Assembly: GCA_013214705.1 (NCBI GenBank)
Contig: JABSRZ010000009.1
Coordinates: forward strand, 1-64,000
Source: Hyphomicrobiales bacterium
Lineage (GTDB): Bacteria; Pseudomonadota; Alphaproteobacteria; Rhizobiales; OSC116
Length of the DNA: 64,000 nucleotides
Direction of reading: 5' to 3'
Shown here: positions 53,747 through 63,605 of the stretch, piece by piece
How positions within the stretch are numbered: the first letter of the stretch is position 1
How the letters are laid out: the number at the start of each line of letters is the position of its first letter
Translations under genes and position numbers: made by a program
The notes under the pieces: generated by a model
Databases searched by the model: none
What the model was told of the DNA's origin: nothing
What the model saw: the letters and a program-made list of their open reading frames with translations, nothing else

Positions 53747-56743
53747 CTAAAATTTAAGCCGTATTCCGGCCTCAGCACCCAGGTTTAAACTGGTGCGTGA
53801 AAGCTCGCCGCTGGCCGCTAATGACGCGGTTACAGACTGGCTCAAGGCCATAGTGGCCATCGCCTTAATCGCCACGCTGTTGCGCGCCACAGAGGCGGTC
53901 TGCGCAGCAAATAAAGTCGGTGAATTTTGCAGCTGATAATTATGGCTCACATTGACATCGCCAAATTCATGTTTCCATGCCACTGAGAAACTCGTATCAA
54001 GTGTGACATTGGTGTCAAAAACTATTTCGGCTAATTTGTTTTGGCCAGCCCATTCGAGCCCAATGAGGCTGCTAAATTGATTATAAACCGCCGATGAAGC
54101 GCTAATGTTAAGCCCACCTGCCCCGGTTTCGGTAAACGCGTCATTTGCCAACCGCGAAAAGCTCAGCCCAACCAATGGTGATATGACCGAATTTTTGTTG
54201 ATTAAGTCGGTTTCAAACCCATATCTGGCTTTTAAGCTACCGCCCCAACTTTGGCCACTATAATTTGCCACGGCGGTTTTGGTTAACCCGCCAATGTCAA
54301 TTTGCCGGCTGCTGCTATAGGCCGATAGGTTATAATCTAACGCTGAAACCAAGCCCAAACCAATCTGGTCGGCTTGCTGCGCGCCCCAACCGGCATAAGC
54401 CGCCAAGTGCCCCACCAGTGAACTGGCTTTAGAGGCAGCATTATAAGTGCTGAAATTGACCGCGCTCGTACCCGCGCCGGCGCCTATTGTCCAGCCATTG
54501 CCTAAATCTACATCTGCACCCGCCACCAAAGTTAAGCCAATGCTGCTTATATCTGTCGCTCCACTGCCTTTGGCCACAGAAGAACGCGATACGAGGCTTT
54601 TTGCCCATATGTTTGGCAATAATATCTGCGGTTCGGCTTCAATATTACCGTTGGTATAACCTATAGCGCCAAGCTGGCCAGTTGTTGGCTTGGCCAAGCG
54701 GTTTAACAATGCATCGCGGAATATAGCCGAATAACCACCGCCCAAAGCGTTTACGGCGGCTAAATCTTCGCCGGACAATTGAATGATGACATCTTTGGCC
54801 GCATCATTGCTTAAGCCGTATAAGGCTTTTAGCAATTCTGTACCTTCAGCACCGCTATAAGTGTAATTGTTGATGGCCGTGGCGGCCGCAGATTGGTTGG
54901 GGTTAAAACTAAACGGAGTAAAATCCGGGTCACCGCTGTCAATCAGAGTTATCGAAACGTCATTGCCATCACCGCTCGTGGTATCGACCACATAGCTTAA
55001 AAATGCATAATCTTCAACAATCGGGTCGAAACTTCCGGCCACCACATCTACACCATCATTGTCTATAAGGCCATATACTATGCCGGTGACCAGTTGGTAA
55101 TCAAACACATCAGTATTGGCTTTCACCTCTAATGTACCGTCCAAAGTTACCGTTCCAGCCACCACAAACGCATCGGCAAGGCTAACATTATCTACATCTA
55201 TTTTTACAATAGAGCCGCTATTAAAGATCAAATCGCCGGTATATATAACGTCGGTCACCAGATCATTTTGCAAATCTATAATCTGGCTATTGTTTAGCGC
55301 ACCTGCAAAGTAAGAGCTGCCGCCATAAGCATTCCACAAGCCAGTATTGGCAAAAACTGAGGTCGCAAAGACAGAATTGGTTATGTCTAACAAGCCGTTT
55401 ATGGTGCCGATATTATTGAGCGTTACAATTCCAGATGTTACGCCGTTGATACCGCCGTCTAATGTGGCAGAGGCGACAATGTCAATATCCACATTGCCGC
55501 TAGTGACAGTAAACTCAATCGCCGCATCACCGCCATAAATATCGGCATTCACATTTAAATCCACATTGCCGGTATCGGCCTTTATGTCTATGCCATTGCC
55601 ATTAGCACCGCTACCGCCAGTTAGTTTGGCATTGTTGGTAATGGTTATATTACCTAAGCCATTGGCCACAGCATCTATCGCGTCATTTGTGTCTGAAATA
55701 ACTACATTATTGGTGGTGATATTGGTGTCGCCGTCTGCCAATTCGGTTCTGATGCCATTTCGGTGTATGGCCTCAACACTGCCAATGGCGGCGTTGGTAA
55801 TAATTGTAACACTGCCTAGGTCATAATCATAGGCTTCAATGCCATTATAACCACCATCTATGATGCCATTTGCGGTGATGAAAGTATCTGACCCGCCGCT
55901 CGCTTGTGTCCAAATACCGATGCCATAATCGCCGATTAAACGTATTATGTTGGCATTAATGGTGGTATCGCCTGTGCCCACATAGCGCGACGCAAAAATT
56001 CCCACGCTTATACCGACGGTATTTTCTGATGAATCGACATAGATTTCGCCGGTGGTGGTGATGTTGGTGACCCCAGTGGTATTACCAGAATTATTTGTCA
56101 CAATGCCAGCTTTCGGATCACTTTTTGAACCGGTAAACCATATATTACCAGCTTGTTCGATGTTAATATCGGCTTCAGTATTGTTGTATATGGCCGCATA
56201 AATGCCCATGCTTCCGCAATCACATCCAGCATCTACTTTCACTTCGCCACTGCCAATAATGTTAATATTGCCTTCATTTGATTCGGCATAAACACCCATA
56301 TCAACGCCCGACACATCGCCATTATTATTTATATCAATATCACCATCGGCAGTTATGGCCACAACAGCAGCGGTAGACACACTGCTGACTGTGGAGCCGG
56401 TGCTTAAATTAATGGTTATACCACCGCCAACTGAAGTGGCGTAAACGCCCACTTGAGCAGCGGTTATATCATCATTGACGGTGATGCTAGTCACGCCATC
56501 CACCGTATCGGTATTAATACCATCAATATTTGATATGGTGGAAATTTCGGCATTATTGGTAATTGTAATGCTGCCTGCACTGCTATTGTTAGCTTCTATG
56601 CCGGTCGCGTCATTATTTACAATGTTGCCACCGGGGGCTGAGGCCTCATAATCTGCCGCATAAACCGGGCAAACGCTGGCAAGCACAATCGCTAAGCTTA
56701 ACAGCCAGCTTTTATGGTTTAAGGGCAATATATGTGTTGGCAA
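53747..56743 (-). CDS. Autotransporter (type Va) with beta-helix passenger
   Basis: A 998-residue protein. The signal peptide ends near VCPVYA (residue 29). A passenger (about 30-620) of Asn/Asp/Thr/Ile-rich beta-helix rungs follows, with many variants of GxxxITNNA and INTTG-like units. Next come a linker with DAFVVAGTVTLDGTLEVKAN (PbH1/autotransporter-associated repeat) and a C-terminal outer-membrane barrel (about 715-998) ending AGIRLKF. The barrel ends in Phe, as required by BamA. The passenger contains CDCGS, an unusual cysteine pair for this class. The start is TTG with no strong site. No protease motif is recognised; adhesion or aggregation is inferred. It lies downstream of the tRNA gene on the same strand. 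Confidence 0.85.
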   Translation of the reverse strand: MPTHILPLNHKSWLLSLAIVLASVCPVYAADYEASAPGGNIVNNDATGIEANNSSAGSITITNNAEISTISNIDGINTDTVDGVTSITVNDDITAAQVGVYATSVGGGITINLSTGSTVSSVSTAAVVAITADGDIDINNNGDVSGVDMGVYAESNEGNINIIGSGEVKVDAGCDCGSMGIYAAIYNNTEADINIEQAGNIWFTGSKSDPKAGIVTNNSGNTTGVTNITTTGEIYVDSSENTVGISVGIFASRYVGTGDTTINANIIRLIGDYGIGIWTQASGGSDTFITANGIIDGGYNGIEAYDYDLGSVTIITNAAIGSVEAIHRNGIRTELADGDTNITTNNVVISDTNDAIDAVANGLGNITITNNAKLTGGSGANGNGIDIKADTGNVDLNVNADIYGGDAAIEFTVTSGNVDIDIVASATLDGGINGVTSGIVTLNNIGTINGLLDITNSVFATSVFANTGLWNAYGGSSYFAGALNNSQIIDLQNDLVTDVIYTGDLIFNSGSIVKIDVDNVSLADAFVVAGTVTLDGTLEVKANTDVFDYQLVTGIVYGLIDNDGVDVVAGSFDPIVEDYAFLSYVVDTTSGDGNDVSITLIDSGDPDFTPFSFNPNQSAAATAINNYTYSGAEGTELLKALYGLSNDAAKDVIIQLSGEDLAAVNALGGGYSAIFRDALLNRLAKPTTGQLGAIGYTNGNIEAEPQILLPNIWAKSLVSRSSVAKGSGATDISSIGLTLVAGADVDLGNGWTIGAGAGTSAVNFSTYNAASKASSLVGHLAAYAGWGAQQADQIGLGLVSALDYNLSAYSSSRQIDIGGLTKTAVANYSGQSWGGSLKARYGFETDLINKNSVISPLVGLSFSRLANDAFTETGAGGLNISASSAVYNQFSSLIGLEWAGQNKLAEIVFDTNVTLDTSFSVAWKHEFGDVNVSHNYQLQNSPTLFAAQTASVARNSVAIKAMATMALSQSVTASLAASGELSRTSLNLGAEAGIRLKF

Positions 56744-56875
56744 TATTATTTTAACCCCGTCTCCAAAAATCGAAAATATAGTCTATTCGATAGGTGATTC
56801 TTGACGTTAAGTAAAGCTTATACTTAACAAAAGGTTAACGCAATTGATACAATTTTAACCACTTGAAAAAATCCA

Positions 56876-56901
56876 TAAAAAAAGCAGCCGTTAAGCTGCT
56901 T
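56876..56901 (-). terminator. Rho-independent terminator after tRNA-Gly
   Basis: On the - strand, AAGCAGC-TTAACG-GCTGCTT followed by a T run (the + strand A run at 56877-56883). It lies directly 3' of the tRNA gene, between it and the autotransporter gene. Confidence 0.85.
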
Positions 56902-56914
56902 ATTTTAAACCGAA

Positions 56915-56989
56915 TGGAGCGGGCGATGAGATTCGAACTCACGACCCTAACCTTGGCAAGGTTATGCTCTACCCCTGAGCTACGCCCGC
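56915..56989 (-). tRNA. tRNA-Gly (anticodon GCC)
   Basis: A 75-nt cloverleaf read on the - strand with encoded CCA. The acceptor stem GCGGGCG pairs with CGCCCGC, followed by discriminator U and CCA. The D arm contains GCTCAGGGGTAGAGC, the anticodon loop is TTGCCAA with GCC, and the T arm has GTGAGTTCGAATCTCAT. It reads all GGU and GGC glycine codons. A terminator follows it. The stretch 56744-57128 contains nothing else I can support apart from the upstream region of the LON-domain gene. Confidence 0.97.
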
Positions 56990-57128
56990 GCTTCATTCGT
57001 GTTGTGGTTTATAATATGTTTTAAAAATAAAGCAATAGGCATCAGCTAGTTTTTCAAGGGTTTATTCACACTATAATCATATTTGTTTATAACTTCCCAA
57101 AATCATCAATTGGCGCTAAAATACACCC

Positions 57129-57809
57129 ATGACAATGTTCGAAAAACAAAAATCTTGTGCGCAATTGTCGCAAATTGTAAAGTTGTTTCCGTTGCCGGAG
57201 GTTATGCTGTTGCCGCAAACCCAATTGCCACTCAATATATTTGAAGATAAATATATAGCCATGGTCGATGAAGCCTTGGCCACAGACCGCTTAATTGCGA
57301 TGATTCAACCGATGCAAGAAACCAATGACAATATATTGCACCGAATCGGCTGTATTGGGCGCATAGCCTCGTTTCAAGAAACCACAAAAGGCAAATATCA
57401 CATCACATTATTGGGGCTTTGCCGGTTTGAATTGGTCGAAGAAATTATCGACGAAACCGAAACACCAGACCCCAATGCCATCCGCCGCGCTTCGGTAGAT
57501 TATCGCAAATTTGCCAATGATTTTGACAGGCCTAGCGCTGAACGACAAAAATTAATTGACCGTGAAAAACTGATCAATTCCATCAAAGATATGCTGCATA
57601 ATATGGATTTGGATGTAGATTGGAATGATTTGGCCAACACCCCAAATGAAATGTTGGTTAACGCCATCAGCATGACCAGCCCGTTTCAGATAGCCGAAAA
57701 ACAAGCTTTGTTAGAAGCGCCCACCGCAGCCGACCGCGCCGAACTGCTGATCGCCCTGTCTAAAATATCGCTGGGCAACACATCCAATAATAACGATTTG
57801 ATCCAATGA
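57129..57809 (+). CDS. LON peptidase substrate-binding domain protein
   Basis: A 226-residue protein consisting of a single LON N-terminal (substrate-binding) domain without protease: LFPLPEVMLLPQTQLPLNIF (about 19-38), YIAMVDEAL, and GCIGRIASFQETTKGKYHITL. Such stand-alone proteins are common in Alphaproteobacteria, often beside a thioredoxin or Trm112-like gene, and have no defined function. An ATG two codons further (57135) is an alternative start. The Trm112-like gene follows after 37 bp. Confidence 0.9.
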   Translation: MTMFEKQKSCAQLSQIVKLFPLPEVMLLPQTQLPLNIFEDKYIAMVDEALATDRLIAMIQPMQETNDNILHRIGCIGRIASFQETTKGKYHITLLGLCRFELVEEIIDETETPDPNAIRRASVDYRKFANDFDRPSAERQKLIDREKLINSIKDMLHNMDLDVDWNDLANTPNEMLVNAISMTSPFQIAEKQALLEAPTAADRAELLIALSKISLGNTSNNNDLIQ

Positions 57810-57846
57810 TACCGATCTAACACAATGATAAAGTTGAACTAAAATT

Positions 57847-58038
57847 ATGAACAAAACCCCAGAAACCACTTCGGTAAACCCCAAATTGTTAGAAATATTG
57901 GTATGCCCGCTGACCAAAAACACGTTGACCTATGATGCCGAGGCGCAAGAATTAATCAGCGAAAAAGCCAAACTGGCCTACCCCATACGTGATGGCATAC
58001 CCATTATGTTAATCGAAGAAGCCCGCCAGCTTGAGTGA
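57847..58038 (+). CDS. Trm112 family protein
   Basis: A 63-residue protein: [20 protein letters not shown], then [19 protein letters not shown], the signature of the bacterial Trm112/YcaR family. In eukaryotes and archaea Trm112 activates several methyltransferases; bacterial members lack most of the zinc cysteines, and here only one cysteine (Cys20) is present. It forms a pair with the LON-domain gene. Confidence 0.92.
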   Translation: MNKTPETTSVNPKLLEILVCPLTKNTLTYDAEAQELISEKAKLAYPIRDGIPIMLIEEARQLE

Positions 58039-58131
58039 TAACAACTTTATGCACACATAATGCGACTTTTTGGCACATGGGAGGCTAGGTTAAACCGGCT
58101 ATATTGACCAGAAATCAATTATAAGGTCGAT

Positions 58132-59562
58132 ATGTCAGCTCCCATCACCGCAAAACTGTTGCAAAAGTATAGCCACCCGATACCGCGCTATACCAGCTAC
58201 CCGACCGCCCCGCATTTTAGCGATAAAGTGGATGCGCAACAATTTGAAGCCTCGCTTTTGGCCTTGCCAAATGGCCAAGCTTTGTCATTATATTTTCACA
58301 TTCCTTATTGCGATACGCTGTGCTGGTTTTGCGGTTGTCACACCAAAATAACCCAAAAATACCAACCCATTGCCGAATATTTACTAGCTTTAAAAGCCGA
58401 AATTACCAGCATTGCCAAGCTTTTAAGCCAGCAAGGTAAAAATTATCTAGTTAGCCACATACATTTTGGTGGGGGTTCACCAACCATATTGTCACCGCGC
58501 GATTTTGCCGATTTAATGGCGCATGTAAAAACCAATTTTAACCTCGCTGATGCCGCCGAAATCGCCGTCGAAATAGACCCGCGCGGCATCGAAGATGAAA
58601 TGCTCAAAGCGTTGGCGGTTTCTGGCGTTAACCGAATCAGTGTTGGCGTGCAAGATTTCGACCCCGAAGTGCAAAAAGCCATCAACCGCATTCAAACTTT
58701 TGCCGAAACCCAACAAGTCATCGACAGGTTGGCAAATTTAGGCGTCAACAAAGTCAATATCGACATTATTTATGGCCTGCCAAAACAAACCAAGGCCAAA
58801 ATTATCGACACTGTGCGACAATCGTTGGCGCTAAATATTGACCGCATTGCCTTATTTGGTTATGCCCATGTGCCATGGATGAAAACCCACCAAAAACTAA
58901 TTTTGCCTGAGGATTTGCCGCAGATAGAGCAACGGTTTGAACAAGCCGAAGCGGTTTCGCAATATTTACAGGCCCGCGGTTTTCGCCATATTGGCCTCGA
59001 CCATTTTGCCAAAGCCGATGACCCTATGGCCATCGCCGATAAAACCGGGCAATTAAAGCGCAATTTCCAAGGCTACACCACCGACAGCGCCCCAGCGTTA
59101 ATCGGTTTTGGCGCTTCGTCAATTTCTAGCCTTCCAGATGGTTATTTTCAAAATCAACCGTCATTGCCATCTTATATGCAGGCAGCAAATGACGGCGCTC
59201 TGCCAACAGTAAAAGGCATAATATTAACCAATGAAGACCATGTCAGGCGCGACATTATTGAAAAAATCATGTGCCAATTGGCCATTTCCAAACCAGAAAT
59301 TACCGCCATTTGTCATAAATATAACCAGCCAACCAATCAATTAGTGGCCGAGTTTGAACAATTAGAAAAATTCGCAGTTGATGGCCTGGTGAACAGACAT
59401 GCCGATAAATTTGTTATTCCACCGCACATGCGGGCGTTTTTGCGGGTTATCGCCGCGCATTTTGACGCCAATTTGACCCCCACATCTACAGTCCAGCTGC
59501 AAAATAACCAACAAACCGACACTTCGCCGAGCCATAAAGGCCGCCATAGTTTGGCAATATAG
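58132..59562 (+). CDS. hemN: Oxygen-independent coproporphyrinogen III oxidase
   Basis: A 476-residue radical-SAM enzyme for the anaerobic decarboxylation of coproporphyrinogen III. The [4Fe-4S] cluster cysteines are C60, C64 and C67 (YCDTLCWFCGCHT); HFGGGSPTIL, IDPRGIE and GVQDFDPEVQKAINRIQ follow, and the C-terminal HemN domain ends with the VDGLV region. The extra cysteine after the CxxxCxxC motif and the length place it with true HemN and not the HemW group. It ends two bases before the convergent MFS gene. Confidence 0.95.
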   Translation: MSAPITAKLLQKYSHPIPRYTSYPTAPHFSDKVDAQQFEASLLALPNGQALSLYFHIPYCDTLCWFCGCHTKITQKYQPIAEYLLALKAEITSIAKLLSQQGKNYLVSHIHFGGGSPTILSPRDFADLMAHVKTNFNLADAAEIAVEIDPRGIEDEMLKALAVSGVNRISVGVQDFDPEVQKAINRIQTFAETQQVIDRLANLGVNKVNIDIIYGLPKQTKAKIIDTVRQSLALNIDRIALFGYAHVPWMKTHQKLILPEDLPQIEQRFEQAEAVSQYLQARGFRHIGLDHFAKADDPMAIADKTGQLKRNFQGYTTDSAPALIGFGASSISSLPDGYFQNQPSLPSYMQAANDGALPTVKGIILTNEDHVRRDIIEKIMCQLAISKPEITAICHKYNQPTNQLVAEFEQLEKFAVDGLVNRHADKFVIPPHMRAFLRVIAAHFDANLTPTSTVQLQNNQQTDTSPSHKGRHSLAI

Positions 59563-59564
59563 GT

Positions 59565-60809
59565 CTAATTTTGGCTGGTTTTCCGGCCAAATTGCCAGCT
59601 ATACACCGCCACCATGGCCAATAATAACACGCCCATAAATAACATTAGGTTGGGCATTTTTACCTGACCGCCGACAACTTGCATGGGGGCTATAAACTCT
59701 AAATAATAACCCACAAGCGGCATGCTAAGTGGCACCAGCAATTGCCGCAACCCAGCATAAGCCGCAAACACCCTGCCGCGTAAATTTTTGGGCACATGGC
59801 GCTGCAAATAAGTGGCCTCTAACGGGCCAGAATAGCCCAAAAATAGCCCAACAAACCAGATTATGGGCGCAAAAAGCCATAGATTATTGGCAAAATTAAG
59901 CGTCATAATTGCCACCGCCAAACCAGCATAACCAATTGATAATAAAGCCTGATAGCTTATTCTATCGCCCAAAAAACTATAAAGCAGCGTCGCCGACATT
60001 GTGCCGGTGGCAAAAAACACCATTATTATGCCCTGATCGATCGGCGATCGTAAAATCTGGTTGGCGAAAATAGGCAAATAGATGAATATTAACACCGATA
60101 TCGCCATCGAAATGACCGCGCTTAAGCCCACAATAAGCCGCATTTCTCTGTGCCGGTAAATAAATTCAAAGCCCTGCCAAAAATGTTTGAAATTGGCTTT
60201 TTGCGCCGGCATATCGGCGGTTTTTGACAGGTGTTTTTGCAGGTATATCAGCCCGATTAACGGGATCAAAAAGCTAAACGCATCGAACCACAATAGGTTC
60301 ACCACGCCATAAAGGCTTATCAACACCCCCGCCAATAAGGGGCCTAATAAATCCATCAGGCTTTCGACTAAAGAATTAAACCCATTTAGTTTTTCTTTAG
60401 CTAAATTTTTACTGTCTAACTCATTGGCAAATAACACATCTTTGGCGCTGCGCCCCGGTGCATCTAGCAGCGAGCTTAAAAATATCAACAGCAATAATAA
60501 TGTCATATCCAACTGGTCATAGACAAATAATAACGGTATCGCCGCCACGGCTGCAAAGTTAAGCAAGTCAGAATATTTTGAGGTTTTCACCCCGCCAAAA
60601 CGGTCAATCATCCCGCCGCCAACGACTGAGGAAATAAAGATTGGGACGAATTTAAACCCTAATAATATGCCAACATAGGTCGGGCTGCCGGTCATTTGCA
60701 ATATAAGCCACGGGATGGCAAATTCGGTCAACGCATTGCCCAATATCGACACACCATTAAGGCCAATAAGGCCATAAACCACTAGGTTTTTATGAGGTTT
60801 GGACTCCAT
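59565..60809 (-). CDS. MFS transporter (enterobactin exporter/EntS-like)
   Basis: A 414-residue, twelve-helix MFS protein; the N-terminus NGVSILGNALTEFAIPWLIL and GGMIDRFGG (MFS motif A) are in the first half, and DAPGRSAKDVLFANEL resembles MFS_3/EntS-type exporters. Substrate unknown. Its ATG overlaps the stop of the UbiH-like gene by one base (TAATG), so both are translated from one mRNA. It is convergent with hemN. Confidence 0.87.
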   Translation of the reverse strand: MESKPHKNLVVYGLIGLNGVSILGNALTEFAIPWLILQMTGSPTYVGILLGFKFVPIFISSVVGGGMIDRFGGVKTSKYSDLLNFAAVAAIPLLFVYDQLDMTLLLLLIFLSSLLDAPGRSAKDVLFANELDSKNLAKEKLNGFNSLVESLMDLLGPLLAGVLISLYGVVNLLWFDAFSFLIPLIGLIYLQKHLSKTADMPAQKANFKHFWQGFEFIYRHREMRLIVGLSAVISMAISVLIFIYLPIFANQILRSPIDQGIIMVFFATGTMSATLLYSFLGDRISYQALLSIGYAGLAVAIMTLNFANNLWLFAPIIWFVGLFLGYSGPLEATYLQRHVPKNLRGRVFAAYAGLRQLLVPLSMPLVGYYLEFIAPMQVVGGQVKMPNLMLFMGVLLLAMVAVYSWQFGRKTSQN

Positions 60810-62140
60810 TATGATGGAAATTCACCCTTTAAATAGGTCGGCAATTCACCACTTTGCGCCGCCGCCTCATCGCTAAAAAACTTCTTAACCGGCGCCATAC
60901 CATCTATCAATTTTAACCCCAAATCGCGCACAAACCGCACCGGCGCGAGGTCATTAGAAAATAATCTATTGATCACATCGGCAAACGCGGCATGGGTCAA
61001 TACGTCAAACCGCCGCCATTGTTGGTATTTATTCAGCACTGTGTGGCTGGCAAAATCTAAGCCCAAATTGCGCGCCTCTACCATCACCTCGGCCAACACC
61101 GCAATGTCGCGCAAGCCCATATTTAGCCCTTGGCCAGCAATCGGGTGGATGCCATGCGCCGCATCGCCAATGAGCACCGCCCGCGGCCTCATATATTCAT
61201 GTGCCACCTGCAACCCCAGCGGATAACTAAATTTTTCGCCACAAAGTGCCACCTCGCCCAAATGCAGGCCAAATCTTTTGACCATTTCGGCGTTAAATTC
61301 ATCATCATTAGCGGCCATAAGCTTTGCCGCCAATTTAGGATTTTCTGCCCACACCAAACTCGATTGATGCTGGCCATTTCTATCATCCGCGCCTGCCCTG
61401 TCAGGTAAAGGCAAGCTGGCGAATGGGCCAGCCGGGTAAAAATGCTCATAAGCCGCGCCATGATGCGGTTTTTGGTGGCTTACCGGGCAAACAATGGCGG
61501 TTTGGCCATATCCCCAGCCAAAGGTTTGAATGCCCAACTGCTGGCGCACAAATGAGCCCCGCCCATCCGCCGCGATCAACAGGCCAGCGGTTAGTTTTTG
61601 GCCATCATCTAGTTGAACCGTCACAAAATGGTTTTCAACCGCAAAACTTGTCAGTTTTCGGCCAATTTTGAAATCAATATTGTCTTCCGCCTGCGCGCCA
61701 TCCCACATAGCGCCCAATAAATGTCCACTTTCGACCACATGCGCCACGGCTAAGTTGTCATCATTTTGTGTGCTGTCAAATTCTAGCAATGCATCTTGCA
61801 AAATATTGCCGGGTTTGCCATCCAGTATATGCACGCTATGCATCGGTTGATATTTGCCCAAAAGCCGTGGCCAAATGCCCAATAAATCTAACATTTTACG
61901 CGGCGCTTCAGATATAGCCAAGGCGCGGCCATCGCCTTTATCGGTCACTTTTGCGGTCACTTTAATTGGTGATATAATGGCCAATTTAAAGCCCAATTTG
62001 GCCAAAGCCACAGCCATAGTGAGGCCAGCATGGCCACCACCAACAATCACAGCATCATAATCTAATTTATTATTAAACATTGGCATCGGCTCTATTTCAA
62101 CGGGTCGTAAGGTCAAACCATTTAGAATTTTTATATCCAT
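60809..62140 (-). CDS. FAD-dependent ubiquinone biosynthesis hydroxylase, UbiH/COQ6 family
   Basis: A flavoprotein monooxygenase of 443 residues from the chosen start. The FAD motif AVIVGGGHAGLTMAVALAKL is near residue 30, DGRGSFVRQQLGI in the middle, and the ubiquinone-family box LIGDAAHGIHPIAGQGLNMG near 325. Members hydroxylate the ubiquinone ring; which position cannot be told from sequence. The longest frame begins with TTG at 62176; ATG at 62140 is chosen, and ATGs at 62086 or 62080 are also possible because relatives start just before the GGG motif. It is co-transcribed with the MFS gene. Confidence 0.9.
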   Translation of the reverse strand: MDIKILNGLTLRPVEIEPMPMFNNKLDYDAVIVGGGHAGLTMAVALAKLGFKLAIISPIKVTAKVTDKGDGRALAISEAPRKMLDLLGIWPRLLGKYQPMHSVHILDGKPGNILQDALLEFDSTQNDDNLAVAHVVESGHLLGAMWDGAQAEDNIDFKIGRKLTSFAVENHFVTVQLDDGQKLTAGLLIAADGRGSFVRQQLGIQTFGWGYGQTAIVCPVSHQKPHHGAAYEHFYPAGPFASLPLPDRAGADDRNGQHQSSLVWAENPKLAAKLMAANDDEFNAEMVKRFGLHLGEVALCGEKFSYPLGLQVAHEYMRPRAVLIGDAAHGIHPIAGQGLNMGLRDIAVLAEVMVEARNLGLDFASHTVLNKYQQWRRFDVLTHAAFADVINRLFSNDLAPVRFVRDLGLKLIDGMAPVKKFFSDEAAAQSGELPTYLKGEFPS

Positions 62141-62247
62141 ATCAATGACGTGTTTTTTGCTTGTTGTCAAAATCAAATGGCGTAATATAAATCAATAATA
62201 CAATTTCAGAGCGCCCCTTAAGCTCACTAATTAGGCCATCGTGACAC

Positions 62248-63126
62248 ATGAATCCAGCACTTGAAACCCTCATCAACACCACCTTAAAACTAGAAAAAAT
62301 AGAGCATTTAATTTTTAGAGGCATCAGCCCACAAAATGGCTGGCAACGGGTATTTGGCGGGCAAGTTATTGGCCAAGCCTTAGTGGCAGCGCGCCACACA
62401 GTCAAAGCCATGCAGTTCGAGAATGACCGCTTAACCCACTCGTTGCACGGTTATTTTTTACGCGCTGGCGACCCCAGCGTGCCGATTGTTTATGAAGTTG
62501 ACCCGGTGCGAGATGGCAAAAGCTTTTCGACCCGCCGCGTGGTGGCCATTCAGCACGGCAAGGCCATATTTTCGATGATTGCTTCGTTTCAAAAACATGA
62601 ACACGGCTTAACCCACCAAATTGACATGCCAGACGTGCCCCTGCCCGACACCTTGCCGAGCGAGGCCGAGCTTAAGGCCAAATATTTAGATAAATTACCC
62701 AAAAATATGCAGATTTATTGGAGCCGTGAGCGGCCGATAGAAATGCGCCATGTCGAATCCCGCTATATCTCCGCCAATGCCTCTAAAAAACCGGCGCAAA
62801 ATGTCTGGTTTCGTGCGTCTTCCAAATTGCCTGACGATGTCGACATTCACCAAGCGGTATTGGCCTTCGCCTCTGATTTTTCATTGCTCGACACTTCGCT
62901 CATTGCGCATGGTACGTCTATTTTCGACCCCAAAATGCAAGTCGCAAGCTTAGACCATGCCATATGGTTTCACCGGCCGTTTAAGGCCGATGATTGGTTA
63001 TTATATAGCCAAGACAGCCCTAGCAGCAGCGGCGCACGGGGCTTTAACCGTGGTTCTATTTTTAATTTAAACGGTGAATTGGTGGCCTCAACTGCCCAAG
63101 AAGGCCTGATTAGAGACCATAGCTGA
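62248..63126 (+). CDS. tesB: Acyl-CoA thioesterase II
   Basis: A 292-residue double hot-dog thioesterase that hydrolyses medium- and long-chain acyl-CoAs. It begins LETLINTTLKLEKIEHLIFR, and FGGQVIGQALVAA (36-48) is the conserved first hot-dog motif; the catalytic Asp/Thr/Gln triad positions appear in FASDFSLLD, the SLDHAIWFHR region and STAQEGLIRDH. Length equals E. coli TesB. It is divergent from the UbiH-like gene. Confidence 0.95.
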   Translation: MNPALETLINTTLKLEKIEHLIFRGISPQNGWQRVFGGQVIGQALVAARHTVKAMQFENDRLTHSLHGYFLRAGDPSVPIVYEVDPVRDGKSFSTRRVVAIQHGKAIFSMIASFQKHEHGLTHQIDMPDVPLPDTLPSEAELKAKYLDKLPKNMQIYWSRERPIEMRHVESRYISANASKKPAQNVWFRASSKLPDDVDIHQAVLAFASDFSLLDTSLIAHGTSIFDPKMQVASLDHAIWFHRPFKADDWLLYSQDSPSSSGARGFNRGSIFNLNGELVASTAQEGLIRDHS

Positions 63127-63153
63127 ACAAAGCATCCGCGCTAACATTTAAGC

Positions 63154-63576
63154 CTAAACTTGGCTAACAAATGAGCCAAGGCGGGCGGCAATATTTCTTT
63201 GGATTTTATGGCCAATTTCTGGGTATTCTTGCATTAAATGTAAGAAATCCTCGCGGAAAAAATGCACCACAGAAATCGCTTCCATCGCCTCTATGCTATA
63301 ATCATATTGTTTGTCGCTAAATAATGACAATTCATTAATTAAACTGCCACGCCGGGCTAAAATGTCGGGTTTGTTAACGTCTTCAAACCGTATCATCGCC
63401 CGCCCGGCGGTTATCAATATGGCATCTAGGCTGGGTTCATAAGCGCGGTATAAATCATCCTCGACGGTATAATCATAGCGTTTGCCAATGAATGCCAATA
63501 TGCGGTATTCATCATCATCTAAATGATGAAAAATCGGCAAATCTACCAATAGTTTTTTCAGCAAGCTATTATTCAT
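63154..63576 (-). CDS. Cyclic nucleotide-binding domain protein
   Basis: A 140-residue protein formed by one cNMP-binding-like beta-roll: LVDLPIFHHLDDDEYRILAF, ILITAGRAMIRFEDVN, RRGSLINELSLFSDKQYDYS, then a C-terminal helix IQRNIAARLGSF. The phosphate-binding cassette (usually GE..LL..RA) reads GSLINELSLFSDK, so cyclic nucleotide binding is uncertain. It lacks the DNA-binding HTH of CRP. It lies 29 bp downstream of the response regulator gene, so the two probably share an operon. Confidence 0.85.
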   Translation of the reverse strand: MNNSLLKKLLVDLPIFHHLDDDEYRILAFIGKRYDYTVEDDLYRAYEPSLDAILITAGRAMIRFEDVNKPDILARRGSLINELSLFSDKQYDYSIEAMEAISVVHFFREDFLHLMQEYPEIGHKIQRNIAARLGSFVSQV

Positions 63577-63605
63577 ATCTATTTATAGATTATCGGCTTA
63601 AAAGT

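Noticed and set aside
56744-57128. Integrated element attached at tRNA-Gly
   Set aside because: No integrase, and I saw no second copy of the tRNA 3' end within the window.
58108-58124. FNR-like palindrome ATTGA-N7-TCAAT upstream of hemN
   Set aside because: The half-sites fit but the spacer is one base longer than the FNR consensus TTGAT-N4-ATCAA; suggestive because of hemN but not strong enough to call.
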